The notes below the pieces were generated by a model that searched no databases, was not told where the DNA came from, and saw only the letters and a program-made list of their open reading frames with translations. The translations under genes and the position numbers were made by a program. From Lates calcarifer (taxonomy: Eukaryota > Chordata > Actinopteri > Centropomidae): a stretch of 64,000 nt of DNA. The stretch spans positions 13,892,157 through 13,956,156 of the forward strand of contig NC_066850.1 in the NCBI RefSeq assembly GCF_001640805.2, given 5' to 3'. Position 1 is the stretch's first letter. Every line of letters starts with the position of its first letter. Positions 48,684-59,926 of this stretch are shown here, one piece after another.

Positions 48684-49235
48684 TGACTTGAACTGCTTTC
48701 ACCTCCTCTGCTTTAACTCACATTTCAGCTGCTTTCGGGTCAGTGTGTTTACACAGTATAGCCCAGTAACACAAATCACAAAGCTTTCGTCTCTTATCAT
48801 TTAAATGACAGTTCAACTGCTTTTACAGGTTAAACATCAACTGACATTTCAACTGCTTTCAGTGTGAATAGTATAACAGAAAATAAAGAAAAGGAAAAGA
48901 AGGAAAAAAAAACTTAGTCAATTAATCAATCAATAGAAAATTGACCTGGAACTATTTTAACAACCATTTCAACTGCTCACTCACTTTTAACTACTTTCAG
49001 TGGTGACACATGAACTTACATTTCAACTGCTTTCATTGCTTTGATTTTATCCATCTTTTATCAATTTCAGTGGTGCAATTAAAATGGAAATTCAGCTTCT
49101 TTCAGTCTTTTCATTGGACTTCTAGTAAGCAGATTTATCTTCAAATATTTTAACCGACAACTGCTGGCTCATTCTAAAACTTACACCTCACCTCTCTCAC
49201 TCTTTAAATACCACTTCAGCTGCTTTCAGTTAAAC
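48684..49235 (+). repeat. Cluster of degenerate ACATTTCAACTGCTTTCAGT units
   Basis: At least nine partial copies of a unit near CATTTCAACTGCTTTCAGTG occur at irregular spacing (for example 48691, 48721, 48812, 48843, 48964, 48985, 49018, 49090 and 49211), all in the same orientation. It looks like a decayed minisatellite. No function is evident. Confidence 0.5.
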
Positions 49236-49599
49236 TGAAACACATCTTTTTCTATTATTGTTAGTAGAAGGCCTAGTAGCATTTAGAATATTACAGTGAT
49301 AAATAACATTAAGTTTACTTTTAATACTTTTTTTTATTTCTGCCTCTGAGAATAGCAATCTGAGTTTTAGAGCTATTCAATATTAATTTGAATTCCTTAC
49401 ATTTCTCACTCTTTACATGACATTTTCCGGTAAATCATCTTCTTATTATTACTAGTGTTAGTGGTAATATTCTGAATGAAAAATGATACAAAAAAGAATA
49501 TATTTCCAGCTTCTTAACTGTGATCATTTGTTATTTTTTTTTTGTCTAATGTGATCATCTGCAACATTTTTACACTTTTCTGGCAATTTAAACAGCAAA

Positions 49600-49724
49600 C
49601 GAGTAAGTATGGCGGCGTTTTTCTTGCTTGCAAGTGAGGAGAAATACTACAATACCCAGGAGCAGTGTGAGGGGACGGGGAATGTAACGAGTAACGACTA
49701 CTGAAGAAGGACTGGGTCAATCCT
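49600..49724 (+). promoter_or_regulatory. slc16a7: slc16a7 core promoter region
   Basis: The upstream edge of a CpG-rich patch running to about 50100. It contains ATGGCGGC (YY1-like, about 49609-49616) and a ZNF143/THAP11-like element, ACTACAATACCCAGGAGCAG (49646-49665). No TATA box is obvious. CpG-type promoters with these motifs usually drive broadly expressed genes. Confidence 0.5.
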
Positions 49725-49942
49725 GTGGAGCCGCTCTGGTCTAAAATAGAAACGGAGGCAGGCAGCGCCGCCCTCTGCAGCCACTCAGCAGCTCCACGTC
49801 AGGCAGCGGCTCACTCAGGAAATTTAAAACACAGAGCCGTCCACGACACAGACAGACACGGGCATCTCTCCGCACCAAGGTCACGGAGCCCGATCATTCT
49901 GCACAGGACGCACACACACCTTCACCCCCCCTCCTCCAAAAG
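49725..49942 (+). other. slc16a7: Probable non-coding exon 1 (5' UTR) of slc16a7
   Basis: A CpG-rich stretch ending in a good donor (CCAAAAG then GTAAAG, exon end 49942). It lies upstream of, and in the same orientation as, the acceptor at 59680 that precedes the slc16a7 start codon. SLC16A genes typically have non-coding first exons. The 73-codon open frame across it has no domain. The 5' edge is arbitrary because the transcription start is unknown. Confidence 0.5.
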
Positions 49943-51157
49943 GTAAAGTAACATTTAATGCATGTTTATCGCTGACGGCACTGAAAGACGAGCCGCCGCT
50001 GCAGCTGATCAAGAGGATTAACCGAGCTCTCGGCGTTTTTCGGGACGCCGCGGTTTGCAGAGATGGGCATGTGCTGCGATGAATGAGAAATGTGTCAGGA
50101 GGGAGGCTCAAGGCGGTGAGAGTGTTCCTCAATTTAAGAGGTTTGAATTCATTTTACGATGCGTTCAGGAGCCTTTGCAGAGAGGTGGAAATCCCTGCCC
50201 TCGCTGTCATGCGATCAGTTCCTGGAGGAAAATCAGTTGCTTAAAATATAAATTGTTTTTAATAATTACTCTCACTCTGAGCGCCCGATTTAGCCCACGT
50301 AGGCCTTGGGTATTAAGACTGGCTTCATCCGGTCCCTATCCTTACATCAGCAGCATCATATGATCAGGCTGCAGTGCTGAAGAATCACTCTGCTGTTGCA
50401 TCACCATTTCAGCTCCAGTTTTCCTGATGGAGGTCCAACTTGTAAAGGTTTTCTCAGAATTACACAGCACATTGAGTCTATTATTAGCCAAGGATGTGAT
50501 GAGGAGATTTTTTTTTTTTTATTCCTAAAGCGGTTTGGCACAAGTTGGGGATATCTGACTCCTGGTCAGCTGCTGAGCTGTAAAAATAACTTCAGATGCC
50601 ACATTGTGCTGGTTTCCTTTGGAAAGTATAACACTGGACTTTTTTCATTTCAGTCGAATAGTTAAACACCATTAAGACCTGAAATCTGGCACTGAATCAG
50701 ATGCTGAAGTTGAAATAAACCAGCAGTTTTTATTTGCCTGCCTTGAAACTAGTTTGCTGTGGCAGAGCATCACAATACTTCAAACAAGTCTATGTAACTT
50801 TACAAGAGGCCACTGTGGCCAAAAGTAACAATTACAACATAATAGTAGGGGAAATATTAAAAAATATAGTGCAAGATGTAGAGGAGATGAAGTATGAGGG
50901 CTTTCTTATTAATGTTAGCTAATATTAGCTAACTGTGGTCACACTAAACCAAGTGAGGCTGATTCAGCAAAACCTCTTTGAGTACACTGAATTGAGTCAG
51001 GGTTTGTTTTATTTTTTTATGAATTCAACTTGTCATTAGTAATAGGATGATTGTATTATTTCTGTGCCTTAAATTAACATTTTCTTTAAAGGCATATTAG
51101 CATTAGCCTTTAGCATTTTGGAAGATACTTTATTTCTCCTCTGAAAATAAGTCTCAG

Positions 51158-51526
51158 CTGATATTTGGGGAAATATTATTATTTGCTTTCCTGCTGAGAG
51201 TTTGATGAGAAGAATGATACCACTCTCATGTCTGTGTGAAAAAATACGAAGCTAACCATGGCAGCTAGAAAGGGGGGCACTCCAGCACCACTAAAGCTCA
51301 GAAATTAACATGCTATGTCTCTTTTGTTTGATCTGTACACAAACTGAAGTGTAAAAAAAAAAAAAAGTCTTTTATAGGGGGGTTTGTCAGTCACTTCCTG
51401 GAGCTAAGCTAACTGTTTCCTGGTAGTAGTGGGCTGGTATTTAATGTACAACCATGAGAGTTGTATCGATTTTTTTATCTCTCAACAAGAAAAACAAAGT
51501 AGCATATTTGTCAACATGTCCAACTA
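51158..51526. mobile_element. Fold-back/MITE-like element with long imperfect inverted arms
   Basis: The left arm (about 51158-51240: ATTTGCTTTCCTGCTGAGAG, then GATACCACTCTCATGTCTGT) is an imperfect inverse of the right arm (about 51430-51526: CATGAGAGTTGTATCGAT, then CTCTCAACAAGAAAAAC). The central part has AGCTAAGCTAACTG and a poly-A tract. It is the family copied at 7490-7925 and 41925-42100. It has no coding capacity. Confidence 0.5.
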
Positions 51527-53923
51527 TTTGGTTAAAACAACACTGTAGCACAGTGTGTATCAGCCTTGTATCAAGACAGTTATCTGGTAGGAGGCTGCTT
51601 GTTACTAGAAGATGACAGAGAACACATCCTAAAAAAAAGTTTTGTTGTTGTTGAGAACATACTGGAGAAGGATCCTTTGGAACTACAGGAATTTTATAAT
51701 TTAAATTTGGACATCTATGGTACCTTCTGGAAAAAGTCAGTCAGTTACAGTTGGTGACTCCAAGTCCTTAATTTCCTGCCTCTTTTCTGAAAGGAGAAAC
51801 AGTCTGCATTTTTCCCTGTTTTGATTCAGTCTGGTATAGTGTGGCTTGGTCTGGCTTGTAGTTTGTAACCAAAAGTTTCTTTGGTTCTCTCACCAACATA
51901 CTGGTATCATCACTCAGGTGTTAATGGTTGATATTTTTGTTATTGTAACATTTTGTTGTTAAGGTTGTACTCTACTATATGTGCGACACTGGCAGCTGAC
52001 AGATAGGGTTTTGCTCCAGTGTACCTTGTGGATATGAATACATCAGGTTTAGATCGGATTTCAAGATCAGGACCTCTTTCCATGTTCCATTGGGGAAGTT
52101 TGTTGTGGACACAAGCCTGCTATGTGCAAACAACACCGCCTGATGCAGAACAAGGCGTGTACTCCACAATGAGATCATGTACTGTTAAACACTAGATTAT
52201 CTGTAAACTACAAGAAACGAAACATTCAAATTAGTTGTTCAAGGCTTTTATTCCTTATCTTTACAACCATAATAAATGAGCTTAAGCTTGAGATGATTGG
52301 ATATCTCTTGAACATCCAGAACAGTTGTCCACAGTTGTGGGACAGCACCCTCTTCGTGTTGTGTAAAATGTAACAGATTTCTCAGATTGAATACTGATGC
52401 TGACATAAGCAGACCCACTTTCACTTCCATTTAAAAAATAATTTTTAATTACATTCATTCATGTATTGTTTTTAAGTTGCCACACATAAGAGCATTTGTA
52501 AATCTGTCAAGCTAAAACTCTAAGTCAAATGTCACTCATTTTGTTCTGCATGTATCAATATAATCTGGCTGTAGCTGGATGTGTGCTAGATGCATGTTTG
52601 AGCAAGTATGCATGCTTTTGCCTGAAAGCTACAAGGTCGAAATGGTAACACAAAAATGTAACAAGAATCCATGCCTCTGACCTTCATGACGTGTTCAGAG
52701 GTGTGGAGCAGAACTAGAGCTTTGGATTGGGTGCTGAATGTGGGTGTTGGCAGCCCACATGGAAAAGTGAAGTGGATGGACTTCTCAGCATATTATTGTG
52801 TCCACATGGGTGTATCTCTGTGCAAGTGACACGTTGATTGATTCTTTGATTTCATGTAATACAATGATTCAGAGCTGCAGGTCGGGAGAAGTATTTCCAT
52901 TCTGTTTTAGTGGCCAGAGCTGTGTTGACGGAAATGTATTGAACCACTTAAAAGTTTTTTAATCAGGGCCCCTTCCCAGGAATCCCCAGCTCAAGGGCTT
53001 CAAAGTACATAGGCAGACAATCGAGTAAAAAGTGTATTACAGTCTTGTTGCATGTTATGGGAAGACCCCTGCCTGGTGACCTTTTTGATCAGAAAGCAGC
53101 TTTGAGGGGGAGCCATTGTTTCTGTGGTATTTATCTTGTTTGTTGGTAGCTCAAGACCAAGGGCAAGTGTGTTTACAGGATCACTGTATTGAGATTAGAT
53201 GCCGTGTTGATAACAAGTATGAAATGTGTGGTTCATTCATCATTTAAAGTGTTGCTGATTGGGTTAATGATGAACTATTTAAAAACAAAGTGAGTGGTGT
53301 TACTTGGAGGTTACCTTAGAGCTAATCTTGCGTTGCCATAACTGTAAATCCCATGAGACCAGGGTGGAGGGGTGGGGGCAAGTGTGGTGAGGGTCATGCT
53401 GGCAGTCCGCTGACTGTAGAGGTCAAGTTTCCTTTTGTAAAGAGTCTGACAGGGCTTACAGCACCAGTTTATCTACGTGACATTTAACTGGAAATATTAA
53501 ATATTTCTGCCTTTCAAGGTCTTAAAAATGTTACATTTGAGAGGCAGACCCTATATTTAATATTTTTATATTTGATATTAAGTCCTTCATTACAGTTAAA
53601 GTTCTGCAGGCCTTCACAAAAACCCACTTTAAAAAACCATTCAGTGACCACTGCCGTACCTTTCCTTATTAGAGAAGAAAAAAGTAACTCCACTTAGCAA
53701 ATAAGAAGTCAAAGAAAGCTTTAATTAGTGGGGAAATGGATTTTTTCTTCTCCTGAGTGGTGCCTTTGCTTCTTTTCTTCCTGCAGCAATGGCCACTAAA
53801 GGCTGGCTCCATAAAGTCTAACTGTGTAAAAGTCCCATTTTCTCTATTAATAGTTGGTTATCCTTCCATCACAAGGATTTCTAACCTATCATCATATTAA
53901 ATTTGCTCCACATATTAAGAATT

Positions 53924-55100
53924 AAAGCTGCAGTAGTCAATATTTTTATGTTAAAGGTCGATCAAATTACTGTGTGTAATGAAAAGAGGGTCACTTGTGG
54001 GGGTGTAAGACACAAGACACGATGCATTGCGATTCAGAAAATGTGACCATACACATTGTGATGCTGAAAACTGTAGTGTGCTATGTGTTCTGTGTCCTGA
54101 AGTAATCCTTTACATTTCTGAGAGTGATCGCTCTGTGTGCCATACAAAATAACACTGGTAAAAGAAGATTTAAAGTGAAAAGATTTAAACTGCAACTTTC
54201 TCATCTTAATACAGCCTCTGATGATGTAACAGCATCTGACTGCTTTAGGTTCTGTTCAGCTGGACATCTGTAGACAGCTTGCTTACCCACTGACCACTGA
54301 TCAGCTGAATGAATGACTGTCATGAGTTGACCCCTCTATCAATCTATCACTTCCTCTTGCATAATTGTTTTCTTCTGACAGTTAATATTTTTCAGACTCA
54401 TCATCTGTAAGAGAATAACTTCAAGATTTGAACTGGAATTTAATTAAAATAAGGAAAACACTGTAAGAAACTGGGTTTTGTGGCAAAAAGAAATTTGAGA
54501 TAAGTGAGTTTATTTTTGCAGTTTACACTGAGAGTAAATAAATCCTTCGATGTATTGTGTATTGAATCATGAGCCCTGTATTGACTTTGTACCGAATCGT
54601 GCGTTGATTGAATCTTTACACCCCTAGTCACTTGTAATGATGAACCCACAGAGAATCTGCAGTTCCCCTCAGATCTACCAGGCATTTTAGCATCTTTCAG
54701 GTTGTTGTTCTGATTTTGTGGTCTACAAATTTTCTGTTTAGATTCACTCTCACGGCTCTCGTCCTTGTTTCCAGATGCAGTCTGCTGTTTTGCATAAACC
54801 TCTGGTAAAATCACTATACACTATCCCACCAGCAACACACAAAGTTTGTGACTAGCCAGTGAACATAGTAGAGCATTTAGCTGCTAAAAAAAACTGGATA
54901 TTTCCCTCAGGAAACAGTGGAGAACAAACAGCTAAAAGGGAAGTGAATTTATCTGGTAACCAGTAAAACAACAAATGAATGCTAATATTGCTCTGTGTAA
55001 ATATACAAGTGCTAATGTTCACCATGTCAATAAGATAGGATGATAATATGTCAATATTGTGTTTAGAGCTTGTTGTGCTGCCCCCAGCTGGCTACAAAAC
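53924..55100 (-). repeat. Interspersed fish repeat, interrupted by an hAT element
   Basis: The flanks 53924-53997 and 54627-55100 read as one repeat once the hAT insert is removed (AAAGAGGGTCACTTG joins TAATGATGAACCCACAGAG). Blocks CTGCAGTTCCCCTCAG and GAGCATTTAGCTGCTAA match the copy at 42355-42735 in reverse orientation. Confidence 0.45.
53998..54626. mobile_element. Non-autonomous hAT-type DNA transposon
   Basis: A 629-bp insert flanked by the exact 8-bp direct repeat GTCACTTG (53990-53997 and 54627-54634), the target-site length of hAT elements. The terminal inverted repeats are TGGGGGTGTAAGA and TAGGGGTGTAAAGA, close to the CAGGGGTGTAA end of fish hAT families. No transposase frame is present; the 124-codon open frame that overlaps the right end lacks hAT motifs. 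Confidence 0.75.
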
Positions 55101-58100
55101 ATAATCTAATGCAGTTTTAGTGATGTCAGTTTTGTTCGATAGGCCACATTACATACCATACAAGAAACAGTAAAATGAAAAAAATGAAAATGAAAATGTG
55201 GGCTTACAAGGAGAACAGTATACTTGGGTGTTCTGACAAATCTCATACGCTGCTGGTGTGTGTTGTTCCCTAGTGGTTGCTTGTCAATTCAAACACCAAA
55301 CCCGAATCCAAGCTTCAGTAACTTAACATCTCTAAGTGCATGAGTTGTGTTTGCCTCGAGCTTCTCACCTAGCCACACCCATCTATGCCTCCTTGACTGA
55401 AACTTACCTGAAATACAACACTGGGGTCTCAGCTTAGCCCCTGTTGTGAATTAAACCTGAGATCCCATGTCTGTCCATGCTACAAAGAATGCATTCTTTT
55501 AGGCTTTCTGCCAAGGTACTAAGTGATGTCTTTGGAGGACAAACACACACACTGAGTTGTTCTCTTTTAGTCCAGTGTTGTGTAACCCTGTCTCATGAGT
55601 TTGTGCCAGTTGGATGATTTGATTATAGAAACACTATTTTGGTTCCTGTCCTCCCGCCTTCTCCTTGTTGCTCACTTACTCTGCTCTGTTGTTTGGATAG
55701 GCTCACCAAGGTGAAGGCAACTGGTCATTCCAAGTACATGCAGAGGACAATGGGGCCAAAACAAACTATGTGTGTCTCCATGGTTCATGTGTTTTTAACT
55801 GCAGTTGTTTTGTACTTGCAAATATTTCACTGCTTCATTTAGTAAAAAGGCAGTTTGGGATTTGACTGTCTTTGACATGGATGGCAGTGTCTGTTCTTTC
55901 AATCCACCACTTTGGTCCAGACTGAAAAATCTCAACAACTATGGAGCGCTAAGTAAAACTGTAATTCCTATTATGGTAGAAAGTGACACACCAAATACCC
56001 ACCAGTGCTGCTGGTCAACTGGGGGTGGAGTAAGGGAATGTGGCATACTTATCTGTAGCCTCTTTCTGTGGCGTAAAAGAGGAAGAATTTCTCTACAGGG
56101 ATCAATAAAATGTAATTATTACCAGACACCTTGACAATCCTGTACTGCCTAACTTTTCCAAAATTGTGCTATGGAGCTGTCAGTGTAGACAGAGGTGTGG
56201 CATCCAACAAACCAAACCACATATGATAAAGATGTTCAGGCATCTCAGTGTCACTAGTTCAGATGACTTGGTTCTTACTTGTTACTTGCTATCTGCGTCA
56301 TACTTCATGGTGCCAAAAGCTGTGATTCTTACCAGTGTTTTAATGAACCTTGCTGGCTGTGAATGCCGCATGTCAGTCACTCCCCTTTTAACTGCTCTCA
56401 ATGGTGTCAGGTGAAGGACAAAGCAGAGCTGGCACGTGATGAGGAGGTAGGCTTTGAAATCAAGAGGGAAGTGTTGACATTGTAGTCACTCAAAGGGACT
56501 TTGCTTTGCTTGACTTCTTATGTACTTATATGGTGGACCATAAACCAAATTCATCAAGCTTGTCTGGATGTTTCCCTTTTTTCACCCCCTAGCTGCTCTT
56601 TTATGGTCAATCTGTTTGGAGCTTCATATTCCAACCCATCAATTTAAGCTGCTTATGAGTTCTGAGGTTCGTTCATGTATTGTCGTCACGTTCAATCAAT
56701 CAAAACCAGTATCTACACAGAGTGCTGCTGCAGACAGCCTGTAATCTGATTAGCATGGATTAGGCCCACTATATGGAATCTGGGAAAAAGGCATAATCTC
56801 TAACTTTGATTAGGCAATGCAAGAGTGATACACAGAGGATTACATTTCCATTCAGCAGGCTAGTTTTAGTACAAGCTAGAGATGTTTTGTTAGTATTCAG
56901 TCACCACCCAGTTAAAACCAGGTACCATTACCAATACCAATGTTCTAATGCTTCAGCAGCTAAAATGTTCCTTGTGTTTCTGGTTAAACCTAGTATTGTT
57001 TTTTTAGGAATTCATTCCACATAAATCATGACCTTAATCAGTCAAACTTTGTTTATCACTGTGTTCATTTTTTCAAACGTTTGTCTCATGTTTTAACACA
57101 TTTTGTCCCGTTTCTGTTCCTTGTTCGTTCATTAATTAATAGATGCATGAGTGACACATTTTTAATTATTTTTTATGAAAACAAACATGCCAAAAATGTT
57201 TTTTCTTTTTCCCTCTTTGAAATATTAGATGTCATTAGAGATTTGATGAGAGTTGTTGCACAAGGTGTGAATGATTAATTGACTGTGTAATGTGAAAGCG
57301 GTTACATACAGTAGTTGACAAAGTTAACAAAAAAATAAAAAATTAGTGGATGGGATTATGTGTAGGTATTATAAAACCCTGATGGCTTTGTAAGTTATAC
57401 ACAGGCTCTAAGCTAATTTATGTATAGTATTTGGAAACTAACCAACGTCAGAAAGTTCAGGTATGGACTAACTGAATGCAAACATGTTGAGTACAAGGCT
57501 TTGTCTCTCTTGTGTCACAGCTTGCTTCTGTCACAATTATAGTCTGAAGAAAGGCCTGAGTAATTATTCCTTAAAAGTACAGAAAATGTCAGTATATTTT
57601 GTGAAAATTACAGTTTTATATACAATTACTATTTAAAAGATACATATTCTCCAGAGACTGAAAGTTTCCCCTATAACTTTAATAGAATCACAACTTAATA
57701 TGCACATAGAAATATGTAGAACATAATATAAAACAATTAAAAAGCACTCATAATTGGAATCATTAATAAACACACAAAATTGAATGTAAAATTTTAATTG
57801 AATCATTTAAATGCTAACACGTATGATAAATTAAGTAAAGTAAAAAGTAATGTTTCAAACCCATGAAAAAGTTAATAATTTGGTGGCACTCTCCAGCCTC
57901 TGTACAAACCAGCAGCAACTATTTATTTTCCATATTCCTTCAACCCCTATGACAAATCTCTAGTGACAAATTTCTTAATGTTTTTGAAAACTTGGCAAAT
58001 GTGTTTAATGACAGCAGTGAGTCATTACACTAATGACTTCCTGTTGACACTTAGAGTAGAACTCTGTATGTGTGAGTTTCTACACATTCGTAACCTGATC

Positions 58101-58957
58101 TGACAAGAGCATTAACAAGGAAAGAGAGCGACATCGTTTATTGATGTTGGTAGCTGATATTCACGAGTCATTTACAGGCACTCTGAAGACTGAAGTGCCC
58201 ACTCCCCCTTAAGGCTTTGATGTTCTTAAATTTGATTTTCTGCTGTAAAATATAGACTTCCACCAACAAAATCCCAAATGCTGCACCAGGTTTCATTCCG
58301 CTGGAAATATAGTGGTTATAATGGCGAATAAAACCTTTGACCATTTATAAGAATGTTTGCTTGGGAGAGAGCATGGGGCAATCACTGTAAAGTGTACAAG
58401 TGTAAACCAATGAAATTATGGTTTGTTTGAGATGTTTCATTTGGTGGGAGAGGTTCAGGGAGGGGTATCTTTTGGTGGGAATGTTAGAGACAAGCCTGTA
58501 AGAACTGACCAGAGACTTGTTGGAACGGATGAATGGCAGAGGGTTGAGGTATGCATGTCTGCAGGTGACAGTGCCTAGAAGATAATCTGTTATGAACTGC
58601 CATGGGGAAGATGTTATCTACCTAACAGAAGAGAACGGGAAAACTGAAAACTGATGCAATCATTGGTGTTATTTGTCAGTGGCTGTCAGTTATTTCACAG
58701 ACATGTTCAGTGAACCACTTCTAACTTTATTAATTTCATGTAATTGCTCACTTGTGATGCCGCAGTGCAAACATGGTGAAACATGTTGATTCTTCCACAG
58801 TGAAACTAAACTGGCTGCCATCATCGCAGTATGCATCACAAGCTAATTTTACAGCTGTAAATTTTTCCTGGCTGATTTAAAGAGGTGAAGCTAATGAGGT
58901 TAGACGGAGCTAAAACATAACAGCTGCCCTCTTTGCTCTATGGTGTGTCAAGCATAC

Positions 58958-58985
<28 letters not shown>
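58958..58985 (+). repeat. (GT)n microsatellite
   Basis: About 14 GT units in slc16a7 intron 1. Confidence 0.9.
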
Positions 58986-58988
<3 letters not shown>

Positions 58989-59529
58989 TGTTCACGTCAG
59001 TTAGCTCGTAAAAAGTCAACAGAGTGAAGTGCAGTTGTGGATGATTGGCGCTCTTGGTTTGTCACAGCTAATCAGGGCGTGTTTGCTTTGTACACACCAG
59101 CACCTGATTTTAAACTGCCACTATGTTCCTAGGAGTTGACAGGCTCCACCTTGTTTCCATTACTGCCTGAGGGGGGGGCAAGGTGAATACTGGGCGGGTC
59201 AGCACTGATCTCTCAGGTAGAGTGAGTGCATGCCCTCTGGAATGAATAATACAACTGTGCATGTGTGTGTTTGCACATGTCTTCTCCAGGATATAGACTT
59301 CGGTATGTCCCTTTCCTTCTTGTGTCACATTACTGCAGGCAGTTGTTCATGTAAATGACACGTAAAGGACAAAACCTTTGACTTCCTTTGTAATCCCACA
59401 GCCGTCTGTATACTGTCAATATGAGCAGCAGCTGGTAATTGTCTGTGATATTTTCCTATAAGGAGCTCGGTTCAGGTTAATTTATTTCTAACCTTTAAGT
59501 CCCCAAAGAAGAAAGCATCTGCCTAGATC

Positions 59530-59544
59530 TAATAATAATAATAA
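59530..59544 (+). repeat. (AAT)n microsatellite
   Basis: Five AAT units, about 140 bp upstream of the acceptor of the first coding exon of slc16a7. Confidence 0.8.
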
Positions 59545-59680
59545 TCAATAACAGGGCAAGATGAAGTCATATATTATGTAAAGAAGAAAATGCAAGGGGG
59601 AAAATGCCACAGTAACTGTTGTTAGGTTCTCCATGCTGTAAGTTTTAATGTCTTTTTTTTTTTTTTGTCTGTCATTGCAG

Positions 59681-59709
59681 TGAATAGTCAGTGTTGAGGT
59701 GGGCCAGCA
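59681..59709 (+). other. slc16a7: 5' UTR part of slc16a7 exon 2
   Basis: Twenty-nine nucleotides between the acceptor (T-rich tract, then TTGCAG) and the ATG. The context CCAGCAATG is acceptable for initiation. Confidence 0.7.
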
Positions 59710-59926
59710 ATGCCGCCCCCAACCACAGGTCCCCCTGCCGTGCCACCACCAGACGGCGGATGGGGGTGGGCTGTGGTGCTTGCATCTTTCATCTCCATAG
59801 GCTTTTCATATGCCTTCCCCAAGGCCATCACGGTCTTCTTCAAAGAGATCCAAATCATCTTCGATGCCTCCTACAGTCAGATCGCATGGATCTCCTCCAT
59901 CATGCTGGCAGTCATGTATGCTGCAG
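59710..59926 (+). CDS. slc16a7: slc16a7 (MCT2), monocarboxylate transporter 2, first coding exon (partial gene)
   Basis: SLC16 proteins are 12-helix plasma-membrane carriers that cotransport lactate, pyruvate or ketone bodies with H+; MCT2 is the high-affinity form used for uptake (family knowledge). This exon encodes 72 residues plus one base of the next codon: a proline-rich N-terminus ([14 protein letters not shown]), the MCT signature DGGWGW at residues 15-20 opening helix 1, [12 protein letters not shown] with the conserved Lys at 38, then FFKEIQIIF and [15 protein letters not shown] in helix 2. The FKEIQ and YSQIAWISS wording is nearer MCT2 than MCT1, and the lrig3 neighbour agrees. The donor is GTGAGT. 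Later exons lie beyond the window. It depends on the chaperones basigin or embigin in other vertebrates. Confidence 0.9.

Larger units (their letters stand above)
34451..49600. other. Intergenic region between divergent lrig3 and slc16a7
   Basis: I find no gene. Contents: CA/TG microsatellites (37189-37200, 38001-38046), a C-run (37177-37188), paired CRE palindromes (37910-37945), fish repeat fragments (41925-42100, 42355-42735, 45380-45690), one CTCF-core match (44546-44559) and a degenerate short-unit repeat (48684-49235). Open frames up to 143 codons (46002-46433) lack domains. The rest is unremarkable AT-rich sequence. Confidence 0.7.
49943..59680 (+). other. slc16a7: slc16a7 intron 1 (about 9.7 kb, inferred)
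   Basis: No exon was identified. It contains the tail of the CpG-rich patch (to about 50100), a fold-back repeat (51158-51526), a fish repeat split by an hAT element (53924-55100), a TG microsatellite (58958-58985) and an AAT microsatellite (59530-59544). It ends in a T-rich tract and TTGCAG at 59675-59680. A further non-coding exon could be hidden here. Confidence 0.55.

Noticed and set aside
49725..49946. 73-codon open frame at the slc16a7 promoter as a gene
   Set aside because: It lies in the inferred non-coding exon and runs through its donor site. The sequence is CpG-driven and has no domain.
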